A DNA stretch of 46,839 nucleotides from Pseudomonadota bacterium (GCA_021784755.1 JAJYHM010000021.1:1-46839); one strand, 5' to 3'. Positions 29,229-38,592 are shown, numbered from the stretch's first letter. Program-made: numbers and translations. The notes: a model not told the origin generated them from the sequence alone.

Positions 29229-31346
29229 ATGCATGACGCCATCGACGCCTACGGGCCCCAGGCCTCCGATGTGCTCGGCCGGGTACAGCCCTCCTACACG
29301 GAAGCCCTCACGCGCGACTTGTGCGCAACCTTCCAAAGAGGGCTCGTGGCGCGCGCGGGCGCAGACGACGTCATAAGCCAGCTCTCCCCCAATGACTTTT
29401 GGGAGAGCCTCGGAGCACACCCCTTGTCGCGGCTACTGGATGCCGATCTCAAGGAACATGCCTTACGCCAGTCGGCGCGGGAAATGGGGCGCATCTTGGC
29501 CTATATCGGCGTCGAAAACACGTGGCTCGTCGAAACCTATGACGAACTCATGTCAATCCTTCGCCGACATATCCCACACTGGACCCTTCCGCACCAAGAG
29601 GGCCATTTCCTGCAAGACGTGCTCATGTCGCGCCTTATGATCTCGCTCGGCGGTATCGTCACCGGCCAACGACAGGTCATGAAGAGCCAACAGCGCGTGA
29701 TGGGTGCCATCACGCGCCTGATCGAGACCTGCACGACTTTGAGCGACCTCGCCCGTACACTACTCGAAACCTTGTTGACGCTGGACGGCATGGTCGCCGG
29801 GACGTTTGCCAAACCGGACAAGCATGGCACCTTCCAATACGAGATTGTCGTCGGCGCGACCGTCGAACGTCACGCCTCGACCTTCGCCAACTATCAGCGC
29901 CTCCCCACCATCCATGGCGACGACGCGCTGGGGCGTGGGCCCTCGGGCTGCGCCTGGCGGTCCGGACAGATCCAACGCAGCCTGACGATCTTCCGCGAGC
30001 CCTTGCTCGCGCCCTGGTGCGAGATCGCCCGCGAACTCGGCTACGTATCCTACGTCGCCATGCCCATCTTGGACGCGAACCGCGAACCCCAGGCCATCCT
30101 CTCGCTCTACCACTCGGCTCCCGGCTATTTCTCGACAGCCGACCGCAACAATCTTCTGGATAGGCTCCGTTCGGTATTGTCGGCCACCATAGCGCGGCTC
30201 GGCCGATATGCCCCGACGATCCACTACACGGCGCGCGCCGATTACCGCGAGCGGCTGGCCCATGGCGCTCTAACCCTCCTCTACCAGCCGGTCATCGATC
30301 TGAAATCCGGGCATCTCGCCAAGGTCGAAGCCCTCGCGAGACTCAACAACCCCGATGGCACCCACATACCGCCTGCGGACTTCCTCCCCGCGTTCGGGGC
30401 GGGCGATCTGCGCCGCCTCTTCGCGCTCGGCCTGCGACAGGCCATTACCGACCTGCGTCAATGGGAGGCACGCGGCCTTTTGACCGCCGTGGCCATTAAC
30501 CTCCCCGCACAGGCGCTCGCCGACCCGGAATATCTGGAGATCGCACAGACCACGCTTAGCGAAATGCCCATCGACCCCAGTCGCCTCGCCTTCGAAATCC
30601 TCGAGACTGACGACATCCAGCCAGGAGAACCGACCCGGGGACTCCTCGCCCAGTGGCGCGAACTGGGCGTGCGGCTGGCACAGGATGATCTCGGATCGGG
30701 CTATAGCTCGCTTTTGCGGATGGAGCGGTTGGCGGTAGATGAAGTGAAGATCGATCAGGGCTTTGTCAGCACCGTCGCTCGCTCACCCCGCAAGGCCCTG
30801 CAGTTCATTCACCACCTAACACGCCTTGCGCACGACGTCGGGCTTTCAGTAGTGATCGAAGGTCTCGAGAGCCGCGGACTCATAGAGGCCGCCACCATCC
30901 TCGGTGCGGATGCGGGCCAAGGATATGCGATCAGCCGTCCCATAACGGCGAATGCCCTTTCCTCCTGGAGCCGCGGCTTCCGTCTGTCCGTGACGCCCGA
31001 ACAACCGCTCACCGCGCTTGGAGCCTACGCAGCGCTGCTATTGCGCGCAGCGCTCCTGAACCTCGCGCGGACGCGCCCCACCCTGATGCACCATGTGGTC
31101 GCCGAACCCTGCGCTATCGCCACCTATATCGAGACGACGGCGCCGGAGAATGCGGCCCTGAAGGAGGCCTACCGAGCGTTGACCGACACCATACGAGACG
31201 GCCTCGATCCACAACGTCACGAAAAGGCCCACAGACAGATCGAACACCTCCTCTGCACTGAGATTCAACGCGAAGAAAATGCCGATCGGCTCGCTCATCC
31301 CCTGCCCGGCGAGACCAACGAGGCCGCTCCTGCTTACCGCCGATAG
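29229..31346 (+). CDS. Globin-like/GAF/EAL cyclic-di-GMP phosphodiesterase, paralog 1
   Basis: A soluble 705-residue protein. Residues about 1-155 are all-helical and follow the globin-coupled-sensor pattern (MGRILAYIGVENTWLV near residue 90), but the position of the proximal haem His is Leu. Residues about 165-325 form a GAF domain. Residues about 340-580 form an EAL domain with the full catalytic set: Glu of KVEALARL (367), Asn of INLP, Glu of EILE, Asp-Asp of DDLGSGYSS (486-487), Lys of VKIDQGF, Glu of EGLE and Gln of GQGY. It should therefore hydrolyse c-di-GMP; no GGDEF domain is present. About 110 C-terminal residues form an unrecognised helical domain shared with the next gene. The start is ATG 29229. 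Confidence 0.85.
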   Translation: MHDAIDAYGPQASDVLGRVQPSYTEALTRDLCATFQRGLVARAGADDVISQLSPNDFWESLGAHPLSRLLDADLKEHALRQSAREMGRILAYIGVENTWLVETYDELMSILRRHIPHWTLPHQEGHFLQDVLMSRLMISLGGIVTGQRQVMKSQQRVMGAITRLIETCTTLSDLARTLLETLLTLDGMVAGTFAKPDKHGTFQYEIVVGATVERHASTFANYQRLPTIHGDDALGRGPSGCAWRSGQIQRSLTIFREPLLAPWCEIARELGYVSYVAMPILDANREPQAILSLYHSAPGYFSTADRNNLLDRLRSVLSATIARLGRYAPTIHYTARADYRERLAHGALTLLYQPVIDLKSGHLAKVEALARLNNPDGTHIPPADFLPAFGAGDLRRLFALGLRQAITDLRQWEARGLLTAVAINLPAQALADPEYLEIAQTTLSEMPIDPSRLAFEILETDDIQPGEPTRGLLAQWRELGVRLAQDDLGSGYSSLLRMERLAVDEVKIDQGFVSTVARSPRKALQFIHHLTRLAHDVGLSVVIEGLESRGLIEAATILGADAGQGYAISRPITANALSSWSRGFRLSVTPEQPLTALGAYAALLLRAALLNLARTRPTLMHHVVAEPCAIATYIETTAPENAALKEAYRALTDTIRDGLDPQRHEKAHRQIEHLLCTEIQREENADRLAHPLPGETNEAAPAYRR

Positions 31347-31403
31347 CCCGGATTCGATCGCGACCTCACACCCCAAGGTACGACCGCGGGTCGCCATAAT
31401 CTC

Positions 31404-31427
31404 TTGACAAACACGACTTTATAGTCG
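31404..31427 (+). promoter_or_regulatory. -35 box and inverted repeat between the EAL genes
   Basis: A perfect TTGACA (31404-31409) is followed by the inverted repeat CGACT TTAT AGTCG (31414-31427). The spacing puts the palindrome where RNA polymerase would contact the promoter, so a repressor or regulator site is plausible. The -10 box is poor (GATTTG at 17-bp spacing), which would suit an activated promoter. Confidence 0.4.
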
Positions 31428-31532
31428 ATTTGTTAGAGAAACCACCCCGCAGATTACAGGCGAGACGAGGGGTCGTGTTGTACGTGGAATGTGCCGCCAT
31501 ACGGCATCCGGGCGTTATGGGAGCCTGTCATC

Positions 31533-33710
31533 ATGAATGAAGACCTCGACCCTTTTGGGTCGCAAGCGCGGCATCTTCTCAGCATAGCGCGGCGGCACGT
31601 CTCGGATATCAACGAAGAACTCATTAGCGCCTTCTATCGCGGACTCTTTCGGCATGCGGGCCCGAAAGACGTGATTGCTCTTCTCACACCGGAACAGTTC
31701 GCGCAGACGCAGGAGCGACCCCTGGCGCAATTGCGCCATATCCTCGACCCCGACCTTGATCGCGAGACGCACGATCGGGTGGCAGTCGACATCGGCCAGA
31801 TCTATAGCTTCCTTGACATCAAGGCCAGCTGGCTCGTGGACTCCTATGCGCTTTACCTGGAGCGACTGCATCAGAGTCTCGAGCCCCGGATCCCCGATCC
31901 GGAGCAGCGCACGCACATACGTTCGGCCGTGACGATGCGGCTCATGTCCAATCTGAGCGCCCATGTCCGCGGGCGCGAGACGCTCGCGCGCTCTGAGCAG
32001 CAGGCCATCTCGCAAATATCCGGCCTGCTACACGAGGCGTTCACCCTGAATGATCGGATCCGCCGGGCGCTCGAGATATTGACGGAACTGCCTGGCATGA
32101 TCACGGCCACGTTTGCCCGACCTGATAGCCGCGGCGATCTCCAGCACGAGATCGTAGTCGGTAAGAATGCGGAACGCCATGTCGCATCCCTCATCAATGA
32201 AAACATCGCCCCGAGCATCCATGCCGATGATCCGCGGGGGCGCGGACCGGCGGGCCGCGCCTGGCGCAGCAACGAGATCGAACAGATCATCTCCATAGGC
32301 TCCGACCCCACACTTGCGATCTGGCACGAATACGCGCGCCAATTAGGCTACGCCTCTGTGGCCACCATTCCCCTTACCGACAGCACGGGGTGCTCATACG
32401 CGCTTCTAAGCCTCTTTCACGCCTGGCCCGGCTATTTTGCCGCACCCCAGCGCGCCAATCTCTTGAAGCAGGTGCGCGCCGCCCTCGAGGCGGCCATTGC
32501 GCACAATACAACCCCCGGCCGCGTTCTCAGCTACTCGACGCGCGCAACCTATCGCGAGGCCCTGGGGCGAGGCGACCTCGTGATGCTCTATCAGCCGGTG
32601 GTCGACTTGCGGACCGACGCCCTCGTGAAAGTCGAGGCCCTGGCGCGCCTCGATGGACATGACGGGACCTACATCTCCCCCGGCGACTTCCTGCCGGCCT
32701 TTGGTGAACATGAGTTGCGCCAACTCTTCGCACTCGGTCTGCGTCGCACATTACTCGACCTGCAAGACCTGAGCGCGGCGGGCCTTACCACCTCGGCGGC
32801 CCTAAATCTGCCGACCCAGGCGTTCGCCGACATGGAATACCTAAACATCGCCCGGGAAACCCTTCGGGAATTTCCGATTGAGCCCGAACGAATAACGTTC
32901 GAGCTGCTCGAGACCGGCGAAATCGATACCAAGCAAGCGCGCGCGCAACTGCTCCCACTCTGGAAAGCGCTCGGCGTGAAGCTCGCCCAAGACGACCTCG
33001 GATCGGGATACAGTTCGCTTGCGCGCATGGAACAACTGGGCGTGGATGATGTAAAGATCGACCATAGCCTCGTAACGACCGCCGCGCAGGCGCCCCATAA
33101 AGCGCTGCACTTCATCTACAACCTAACGCACTTGGCACACGACGTGGGGATCCGCGCCACAGTCGAGGGACTCGAAAGCGAAGGCCTCATAGAGGCCGCA
33201 AGCATCCTTGGGGCCGACTTCGGACAAGGCTACGCCATTGCGCGCCCCATGACGGCGCGCGACCTCGCGCGCTGGCGGCGTACACCGCTTGCCATCGAGC
33301 CGCGCCACCCACGCACCGCGCTGGGCGCTTATGCCACCATGATCATGCGTGATGCGCTTGTAGGGCTTGCGGGACCACGACCGGAATTTCTAAAGACCAT
33401 CCTCGCCGAACCCTGCGGCCTCGGATACTACCTACATACGCAGGACCTCGAAAACACAGTACTCGGGAGCGCCCACGCGCACCTTCGAGAATGCGCGCAA
33501 AACTGTGCGGGCTCGCTTCAGTACCTTGAAGCCCGTCGAACGCTCGAGCGCCTGCTGCGCGACCACATCACACAGCAAGGACCGGGACCGGAAGCACAAA
33601 AGAGAGGTCTTGCATTCGACACCGGTCGGCGCGCCCCGCAGACGATGACGCGCGAGGCGCGCGCCATCGCGCCTCGCAGCGGAAGACGTGGCCACCGGAC
33701 CATGCACTGA
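31533..33710 (+). CDS. Globin-like/GAF/EAL cyclic-di-GMP phosphodiesterase, paralog 2
   Basis: A 725-residue paralog of the gene before it, with the same layout. The globin-like N-terminus (about 1-155) has IGQIYSFLDIKASWLV near residue 91, with Tyr where haem-binding sensors have the proximal His. A GAF domain follows (about 170-325), then an EAL domain (about 340-580) with KVEALARL (Glu 368), ALNLP, ELLE, DDLGSGYSS (487-488), VKIDHS, EGLE and GQGY, so the catalytic residues are all present. The C-terminal domain is shared with paralog 1; a basic tail of about 50 residues follows. I chose ATG 31533 for its match to paralog 1; an in-frame ATG at 31491 lies upstream. The genes clearly arose by tandem duplication and have diverged widely. 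Confidence 0.85.
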   Translation: MNEDLDPFGSQARHLLSIARRHVSDINEELISAFYRGLFRHAGPKDVIALLTPEQFAQTQERPLAQLRHILDPDLDRETHDRVAVDIGQIYSFLDIKASWLVDSYALYLERLHQSLEPRIPDPEQRTHIRSAVTMRLMSNLSAHVRGRETLARSEQQAISQISGLLHEAFTLNDRIRRALEILTELPGMITATFARPDSRGDLQHEIVVGKNAERHVASLINENIAPSIHADDPRGRGPAGRAWRSNEIEQIISIGSDPTLAIWHEYARQLGYASVATIPLTDSTGCSYALLSLFHAWPGYFAAPQRANLLKQVRAALEAAIAHNTTPGRVLSYSTRATYREALGRGDLVMLYQPVVDLRTDALVKVEALARLDGHDGTYISPGDFLPAFGEHELRQLFALGLRRTLLDLQDLSAAGLTTSAALNLPTQAFADMEYLNIARETLREFPIEPERITFELLETGEIDTKQARAQLLPLWKALGVKLAQDDLGSGYSSLARMEQLGVDDVKIDHSLVTTAAQAPHKALHFIYNLTHLAHDVGIRATVEGLESEGLIEAASILGADFGQGYAIARPMTARDLARWRRTPLAIEPRHPRTALGAYATMIMRDALVGLAGPRPEFLKTILAEPCGLGYYLHTQDLENTVLGSAHAHLRECAQNCAGSLQYLEARRTLERLLRDHITQQGPGPEAQKRGLAFDTGRRAPQTMTREARAIAPRSGRRGHRTMH

Positions 33711-34240
33711 TCGGGGCGCGCACCTCGCGCGTCCCGACCCCCATCGTCTCGTTCACCACGCATGCAAAGGCGCCCGCGCCGCAACCCAACGACCCCGAGC
33801 AGCGCTCGTGCCCACGCGGCCCCAGACCTCGCTCGGCGTCCGACCCCTAATGATGGGGCCACCTGAGAGGCGACACCTGCCCGTCACGGTGCGTTCACGC
33901 CTCTGCCATTGAACCCCACCACAATAGGCAGGTCCTGGATAGAAAGGGAATTCGAAATCATCACGGGAACCCGAAACCAGGACTAAGCAAAGGGCCAGGA
34001 CGGCAACGGGACGCAGGGACGCGTACACCCTCCCCGCAGGCGGCATGCCTCGCCTTCAGTCCACCTGACGCGAAGCGCAAATGGGCGCCTCGCCAGAAGG
34101 ACCTATGGGGATGGGACACGAAAAACTCAGCCTCGCACCGGAAAGTCGCCCATAGCGGGCAGCATCCCGAACTCGGAGCTACCAAAAAAGCGCCACAGTG
34201 CTCCGCCTGTAACCGCGTAGCGGCTCATGGGGTGGTGACC
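33711..34240. other. Intergenic region after the EAL pair
   Basis: About 530 bp between converging transcripts with no supportable gene. Several short open frames on both strands have no family features and are rich in Arg, Pro and Ala, as expected from GC-rich non-coding DNA. I see no tRNA or clear intrinsic terminator. Confidence 0.45.
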
Positions 34241-34322
34241 GGCCATGCGGCCCACAATGTGCGGCCGACAATGAGCACGAAACTCACGCCATAGCCGTTT
34301 AGGTTTGGCGGGAGCAGTTCCT
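34241..34322 (-). repeat. Dispersed repeat, copy B (longest)
   Basis: Read on the minus strand it begins GAACTGCTCCCGCCAAACC, continues through GGCTATGGCGTGAG and TTCGTGCTCATTGTCGGCC, and ends in CATTGTGGGCCGCATGGCC. The first half matches copy C (40680-40752) and the second half matches copy A (26031-26072). It lies directly after the bioD stop. Confidence 0.65.
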
Positions 34323-34326
34323 GGCC

Positions 34327-34977
34327 TCAAGGGATTATGAGATGACGGGCCGCGAATTCGGGATCGAGGGGCGCGTGATAGGGAATGATGCCAAGACACG
34401 GCACCGGCATAAAATCGCGCAGGCCCTCCAGGGTGCCGGCTGCGAGATCCGGCGCAAGCCATGTCCCCACCCATCCGGCGAGCGGCAACTTGCGCGCCCC
34501 AATTGCCTCGCAGGTCAAAAGGGCGTGATTGATGGCACCCAGCCGCAGGCCCACCACTAGCACGACAGGAAGCGCGAGCGCCGCCGCAAGGTCCGCGAAA
34601 CCCGCGGTGGGGGTAAGCGGTACCAGAAAGCCCCCCGCGCCCTCCACGACAACCCGCTCCACGTCCCGCGCCTGCTCCCGCACGAAGCGCTCGATGGCCT
34701 GAAGATCGATGCGACATCCCGCCTGTCCGGCGGCGAAATGCGGGGCGATGGCCGGCGGGAAGGCATAGAGCGCGCACTCGCCCACCGTGCGCGGCGGCTC
34801 GCTCGCCCGCCTCAACGCCTCGACGTCCTCATAGAGTCCGCCCGCGACCATGCCGGAGACGACCGGCTTTAGGCCGGCCACGCGCAAGCCCTGCGCCGCA
34901 TAAGCCCGGACGAGCGCGGTACTGATGAGCGTTTTGCCAACCCCGGTATCGGTGCCTGTGACAAAGACACCCTTCAC
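34327..34977 (-). CDS. bioD: Dethiobiotin synthetase
   Basis: A 216-residue P-loop enzyme that closes the ureido ring of dethiobiotin from DAPA, CO2 and ATP. Visible are the Walker A FVTGTDTGVGKT at the N-terminus, the catalytic lysine in LKPVVSG, VVEGAGGFLVP and a GLRLGAINHALL block. I chose GTG 34977, which has GAGGG upstream and gives the normal N-terminus; the frame continues upstream to 35127 without family similarity. None of the other biotin genes (bioA, B, C, F, H) is nearby, which is unusual because bioD is often clustered with them. Confidence 0.92.
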   Translation of the reverse strand: MKGVFVTGTDTGVGKTLISTALVRAYAAQGLRVAGLKPVVSGMVAGGLYEDVEALRRASEPPRTVGECALYAFPPAIAPHFAAGQAGCRIDLQAIERFVREQARDVERVVVEGAGGFLVPLTPTAGFADLAAALALPVVLVVGLRLGAINHALLTCEAIGARKLPLAGWVGTWLAPDLAAGTLEGLRDFMPVPCLGIIPYHAPLDPEFAARHLIIP

Positions 34978-35119
34978 GGCATGCCCTCGACCATGCGCAT
35001 CCGCGGACCGCGAAGCCCGGCGCGCGCCCGAAGACGCGCCCACCCCAACGGGGTATGGCGAGGCATCCGCCGGCCGCGGCGCGCGATCCCCCGCGACGGG
35101 CCGTAGGCCTCGGGTCGCG

Positions 35120-36172
35120 TCATGCATCCACCCCTTCGATCCGGAAGGCCACGGTCTCGCCCGCCCGGAATGGAATCAAGCTGTCACCGATACCGACCGC
35201 GGCAAGATCGATCGCCGGCGGGACCGGCCAAGGCGCTTCGATCAGCGTAATGCGATCGCGATTGGGCGCAAGACCATAAAAGGCGGGGCCATGGAGACTC
35301 GCGAAGGCCTCGAGTCTCTCGAGGACGCCGGCCGCCTTGAAAACCTCGGCATAGAGCTCGATCCCGGCGTGGGCGGTATAGAGACCCGCGCAACCGCACG
35401 CCGCCTCCTTCGTGGCGCGCGCATGAGGCGCGCTATCCGTCCCAAGGAAGAACTTGGGACTGCCCGAGATCGCCGCCTCGACCAAGGCCGCGCGGTGACG
35501 CTCGCGCTTTAGGACCGGCAGGCAATAGGCGTGCGGGCGCAGCCCCCCGCGAAACATGGCGTTACGATTCAAGAGCAGGTGATGGGCGGTCAAAGTCGCG
35601 GCGACCGTGGCCGGGGCCGCCCGCACGAACGCCACCCCCTCTTCCGTCGTCACATGCTCGAGGACGACCTTCAGGCGCGGGAAACGGGTGACGATCCGCT
35701 CGAGTACGCGCGCGACAAAGACCGCCTCGCGATCAAAGACATCGACCAAGGAATCGGTGACCTCGCCGTGCACCAGCAGGGGCAGGCCCACGGCCTCCAT
35801 GGCCGCAAGCGTGTCGTAACAGCGTTCGACGTCGGTGACACCCGAGTCGGAATGGGTGGTAGCGCCCGCCGGATAATACTTGACCGCATGGACATGGGCG
35901 CTCGAGCGCGCGCGCTCGATCTCAGCGGGCGTCGTATTGTCGGTCAGATAGAGCGTCATGAGCGGCTCGAAACCGGATCCCGCCGGCCGCGCCGCCAGGA
36001 TCCGTTCGCGGTAGGCGTGGGCCTCGGCCACAGTGCGCACCGGGGTCTTCAGGTTGGGCATGACGATGGCGCGAGCGAAGCGTCGCGCCGTATCCGGCAG
36101 GACCGCGTGCAGCATCGCGCCATCGCGCAAGTGAACGTGCCAATCGTCGGGGCGTATGAGCGTAAGCGACAC
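35120..36172 (-). CDS. pyrC: Dihydroorotase (class II, homodimeric type)
   Basis: A 350-residue zinc amidohydrolase, close to the 348 of E. coli PyrC. Metal ligands are visible: DDWHVHLRDG (HxH), the carboxylated lysine in HAVKYYPAGATTHS, LLVHGEVTD, VLEHVTT and the catalytic Asp in GTDSAPHA. It closes the dihydroorotate ring in pyrimidine synthesis. GTG 36172 is preceded by GGTGA and gives the expected N-terminus. It lies 142 bp upstream of bioD on the same strand. Confidence 0.94.
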   Translation of the reverse strand: MSLTLIRPDDWHVHLRDGAMLHAVLPDTARRFARAIVMPNLKTPVRTVAEAHAYRERILAARPAGSGFEPLMTLYLTDNTTPAEIERARSSAHVHAVKYYPAGATTHSDSGVTDVERCYDTLAAMEAVGLPLLVHGEVTDSLVDVFDREAVFVARVLERIVTRFPRLKVVLEHVTTEEGVAFVRAAPATVAATLTAHHLLLNRNAMFRGGLRPHAYCLPVLKRERHRAALVEAAISGSPKFFLGTDSAPHARATKEAACGCAGLYTAHAGIELYAEVFKAAGVLERLEAFASLHGPAFYGLAPNRDRITLIEAPWPVPPAIDLAAVGIGDSLIPFRAGETVAFRIEGVDA

Positions 36173-36315
36173 AATTTCACCGAGTCGTCGATATCCAAGG
36201 GACGTGGTCCGCGCCGAACCCGGCGGCGGCATCACGGCACCGCCCCTGTGCGTTTGACGGCGGGCCGCCTCCATCATACGCGAGCGGGGACTTGTGGCCT
36301 ATCTTCGAGGGGCGC

Positions 36316-37188
36316 TTAAGGGGCGGAATCCCGCGGCGTGAGGCCTGAGTGTCGGGCATGGAAGGCCAGATGATCGCCAATGAAGGTGGCGATAAAGAAG
36401 TAGCTGTGATCGTAACCGAGATGCCAGCGCAAGGTGAGCGCGCCGCCGCCCAGACCCTCAAGCCATTGTGTCTTCAGCTCCCGCTCGAGATAGGGATCAT
36501 CACAGCCCTGATCCACCAGCATGGGCGGAAATGCCTGCGTCGGTCGCGCCTTCAGCAGTGCGATCGTGTCGTAATTCTGCCACCGCGCCTCGTCGTCCCC
36601 GAGGAAGGCCCGGAAGGCCTTCTGGCCCCAGGGCGTGGCGCTCGGGGCGCACACCGGGGCAAAGGCCGACAGTGAGCGGTAACGACGCGGGTAGCGCAGA
36701 CCTGCGCTCAAGGCCCCGTGGCCGCCCATGGAATGCCCGCAGAGGCTCTGACGCCCGCAGTCCACGGGAAACGTCGCGGCGATCAGGGCCGGGAGTTCCT
36801 CCGTGACATAACGCTGCATCCGATAATGACGACGCCAAGGCTCCTCGGTCGCGTCGACGTAAAAGGAGGCGCCGGCGCCCAGCTCCCGGTCGCGCGCCTC
36901 GTCCGGTATTCCCGTGTGTCGCGGGCTCGTGTCGGGCGCTACGAGCGCAAGCCCCCACTTCGAGGCATGGCGCTGCGCCCCGGCCTTGATCATGAACGTC
37001 TCCTCCGTGCAGGTAAGTCCCGCCAGGAAATACACCACGGGGACGCGTGCCGCGGCCGCCTGCTCCGGGAGATAGATCGAAAACCGCATGGGCCCGCGGC
37101 AGCTTTCCGAGACGTGCTCATAGCGGCGTACGCACCCGCCGTAGCTTGCGTGATCCTCCAAGAGCCTCAAGTCGGCTGACATAGACAT
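36316..37188 (-). CDS. S-formylglutathione hydrolase
   Basis: A 290-residue esterase-D-type alpha/beta hydrolase that releases formate from S-formylglutathione, the second step of glutathione-dependent formaldehyde detoxification. The nucleophile elbow is CGHSMGGHGAL; the Asp lies in DQGCDDPYL and the His in LGYDHSYFFI. The family block YFLAGLTCTEETF is also present. The ATG at 37188 (or the second ATG two codons later) follows the stop of the formaldehyde dehydrogenase remnant by one base, the usual gene order, but that partner gene is broken. Confidence 0.93.
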   Translation of the reverse strand: MSMSADLRLLEDHASYGGCVRRYEHVSESCRGPMRFSIYLPEQAAAARVPVVYFLAGLTCTEETFMIKAGAQRHASKWGLALVAPDTSPRHTGIPDEARDRELGAGASFYVDATEEPWRRHYRMQRYVTEELPALIAATFPVDCGRQSLCGHSMGGHGALSAGLRYPRRYRSLSAFAPVCAPSATPWGQKAFRAFLGDDEARWQNYDTIALLKARPTQAFPPMLVDQGCDDPYLERELKTQWLEGLGGGALTLRWHLGYDHSYFFIATFIGDHLAFHARHSGLTPRDSAP

Positions 37189-37189
37189 C

Positions 37190-37675
37190 CTAAAATGTGA
37201 GCACGGCCCGGATCGACTCGCCGCGATGCACGAGATCGAAAGCGGTGTCGATATCGGCCAAAGGCCGCGCAGGCGCGATCAGGTCGTCGATATTGATCTT
37301 GCCCTCCATATACCAGTCCACGATCTTCGGCACATCGGTGCGGCCGCGCGCGCCCCCAAAGGCAACCGCGCCCGTTCCGTCCGGTCACGAGATGGAAGGG
37401 GCGCGTCCGGATCTCCTCACCGCTTGCCGCCACGCCTATGATGCTCGTGCCCCATCCCTTGTGGCAGCACTCCAGGGCCTGCCGCATCGTGGTCACGTTC
37501 CCTATGCACTCGAAGCTGTAATCGACACCACCTTGGGTCAAGGTCCGCAGATGGGAAACAAGGTCTCCTTCGACCTCGCGCGGATTCACGAAATGGGTCA
37601 TGCCGAGGCGTTCGGCGATGGCGCATTTATTAGGATTGAGGTCTACAACCCCATCATCCAGCCGCCAGAGCGCTG
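37190..37675 (-). pseudogene. Remnant of glutathione-dependent formaldehyde dehydrogenase (class III ADH)
   Basis: The 3' part of a FrmA/AdhC gene. One frame gives VDLNPNKCAIAERLGMTHF, GGVDYSFECIGN, ECCHKGWGTSIIGVAASG and PFHLVTGR. A frameshift near 37370-37380 moves the reading into AFGGARGRTDVPKIVDWYM and on to HRGESIRAVLTF and the TAG at 37190-37192. A second shift lies near 37655. The N-terminal half, including the catalytic zinc ligands, is absent; upstream sequence is unrelated. The enzyme is dead although its operon partner is intact. Confidence 0.88.
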
Positions 37676-38130
37676 GTACCGGTTGATAAGCACGACCCAA
37701 ACGGGGCCGCAACCCATAGGCCCAGGCGCGGCCCAAGCACCCACGAGACCGCCCTCACTGCCCACCCACGCGACCCCGCGAACCCCGACACCAAACACAT
37801 TACCTTGGGTTTCCGGCCCCTGAAAAGCGCCGAACGGCCGAAGGTCACGCATTCCGGCGTGCATCGGCGAGATCGGACAGCCGGCGCGGCTTCGGCCAAG
37901 GACTGCTGCGCACGGTGGCGCCTAAAGGGGCCCGTCCGTCCGCCACAAAGCTGTCCACCCTTTCGGTCGATGAACCGGGTGGGGAAGCTCGGTACAGTGG
38001 AAATCGAGCGAAAGGAGTCTAAAGCCTGCGCGTCGTGCGCCGCTTCCGGATCGGGGCGGCAGGGCGTAGCATGTCCATCGACGGATCCAATCTGCCTTTA
38101 AATGCAGGACGACAAGGGAGCCTCGAACCT
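37676..38130. other. Region between dead dehydrogenase and host-attachment gene
   Basis: About 455 bp without a supportable gene, apparently including scrambled sequence left by the deletion of the dehydrogenase 5' half. The end carries AAGGGAG (38117-38123) as ribosome-binding site for the ATG at 38131. Confidence 0.45.
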
Positions 38131-38592
38131 ATGGAGTACACATGGATATTGGTCGCTGATCGGACGCGTGCCCGAATTGTCGCAAAACCCAATGCCGTGC
38201 CGGCCAACGGCCACCCGTGGCACGAACTCGAACCGCTCGTTTACCCGGAGGCGAGGGTCCCGGATCGGGCCCTGACGACCGACAAGCCGGGGCGCGTTTT
38301 TGACCGCAAGGGCTCAGGGCGACACGCCATGACATCCGAGGCGTCGGCCAAGGAAGAGGCCGCCGAACGCTTCGCCAAGACCGTCGCCCGGGTCTTGGAT
38401 AAGGGACGGACTAACCACCTCTATCAATCCCTCATTCTGGTCGCCGAACCCGGATTCCTGGGCACCTTGCAGGCCAATCTTTCGGTGCAGACCGCCAAAA
38501 AGGTGGTCGATAAGATCCCCAAGGATCTCACGACGCGCCCCTACAAGGAACTGACCCAAAACCTGCGCGAACTCCTGCAACCGCGAGCCTGA
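38131..38592 (+). CDS. Host-attachment family protein (PF10116-like)
   Basis: A 153-residue soluble protein matching the family named for a role in attachment to host cells. Blocks seen are WILVADRTRARIV at the N-terminus, FDRKGSGRHAM, KEEAAERFAKTVARVL, LILVAEPGFLG and the C-terminal KDLTTRPYKEL. The fold resembles release-factor eRF1/Dom34-like domains in some relatives, so the family name may mislead; in free-living bacteria the role is unknown. ATG 38131 has AAGGGAG upstream. It is monocistronic, followed by a perfect stem-loop. Confidence 0.87.
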   Translation: MEYTWILVADRTRARIVAKPNAVPANGHPWHELEPLVYPEARVPDRALTTDKPGRVFDRKGSGRHAMTSEASAKEEAAERFAKTVARVLDKGRTNHLYQSLILVAEPGFLGTLQANLSVQTAKKVVDKIPKDLTTRPYKELTQNLRELLQPRA

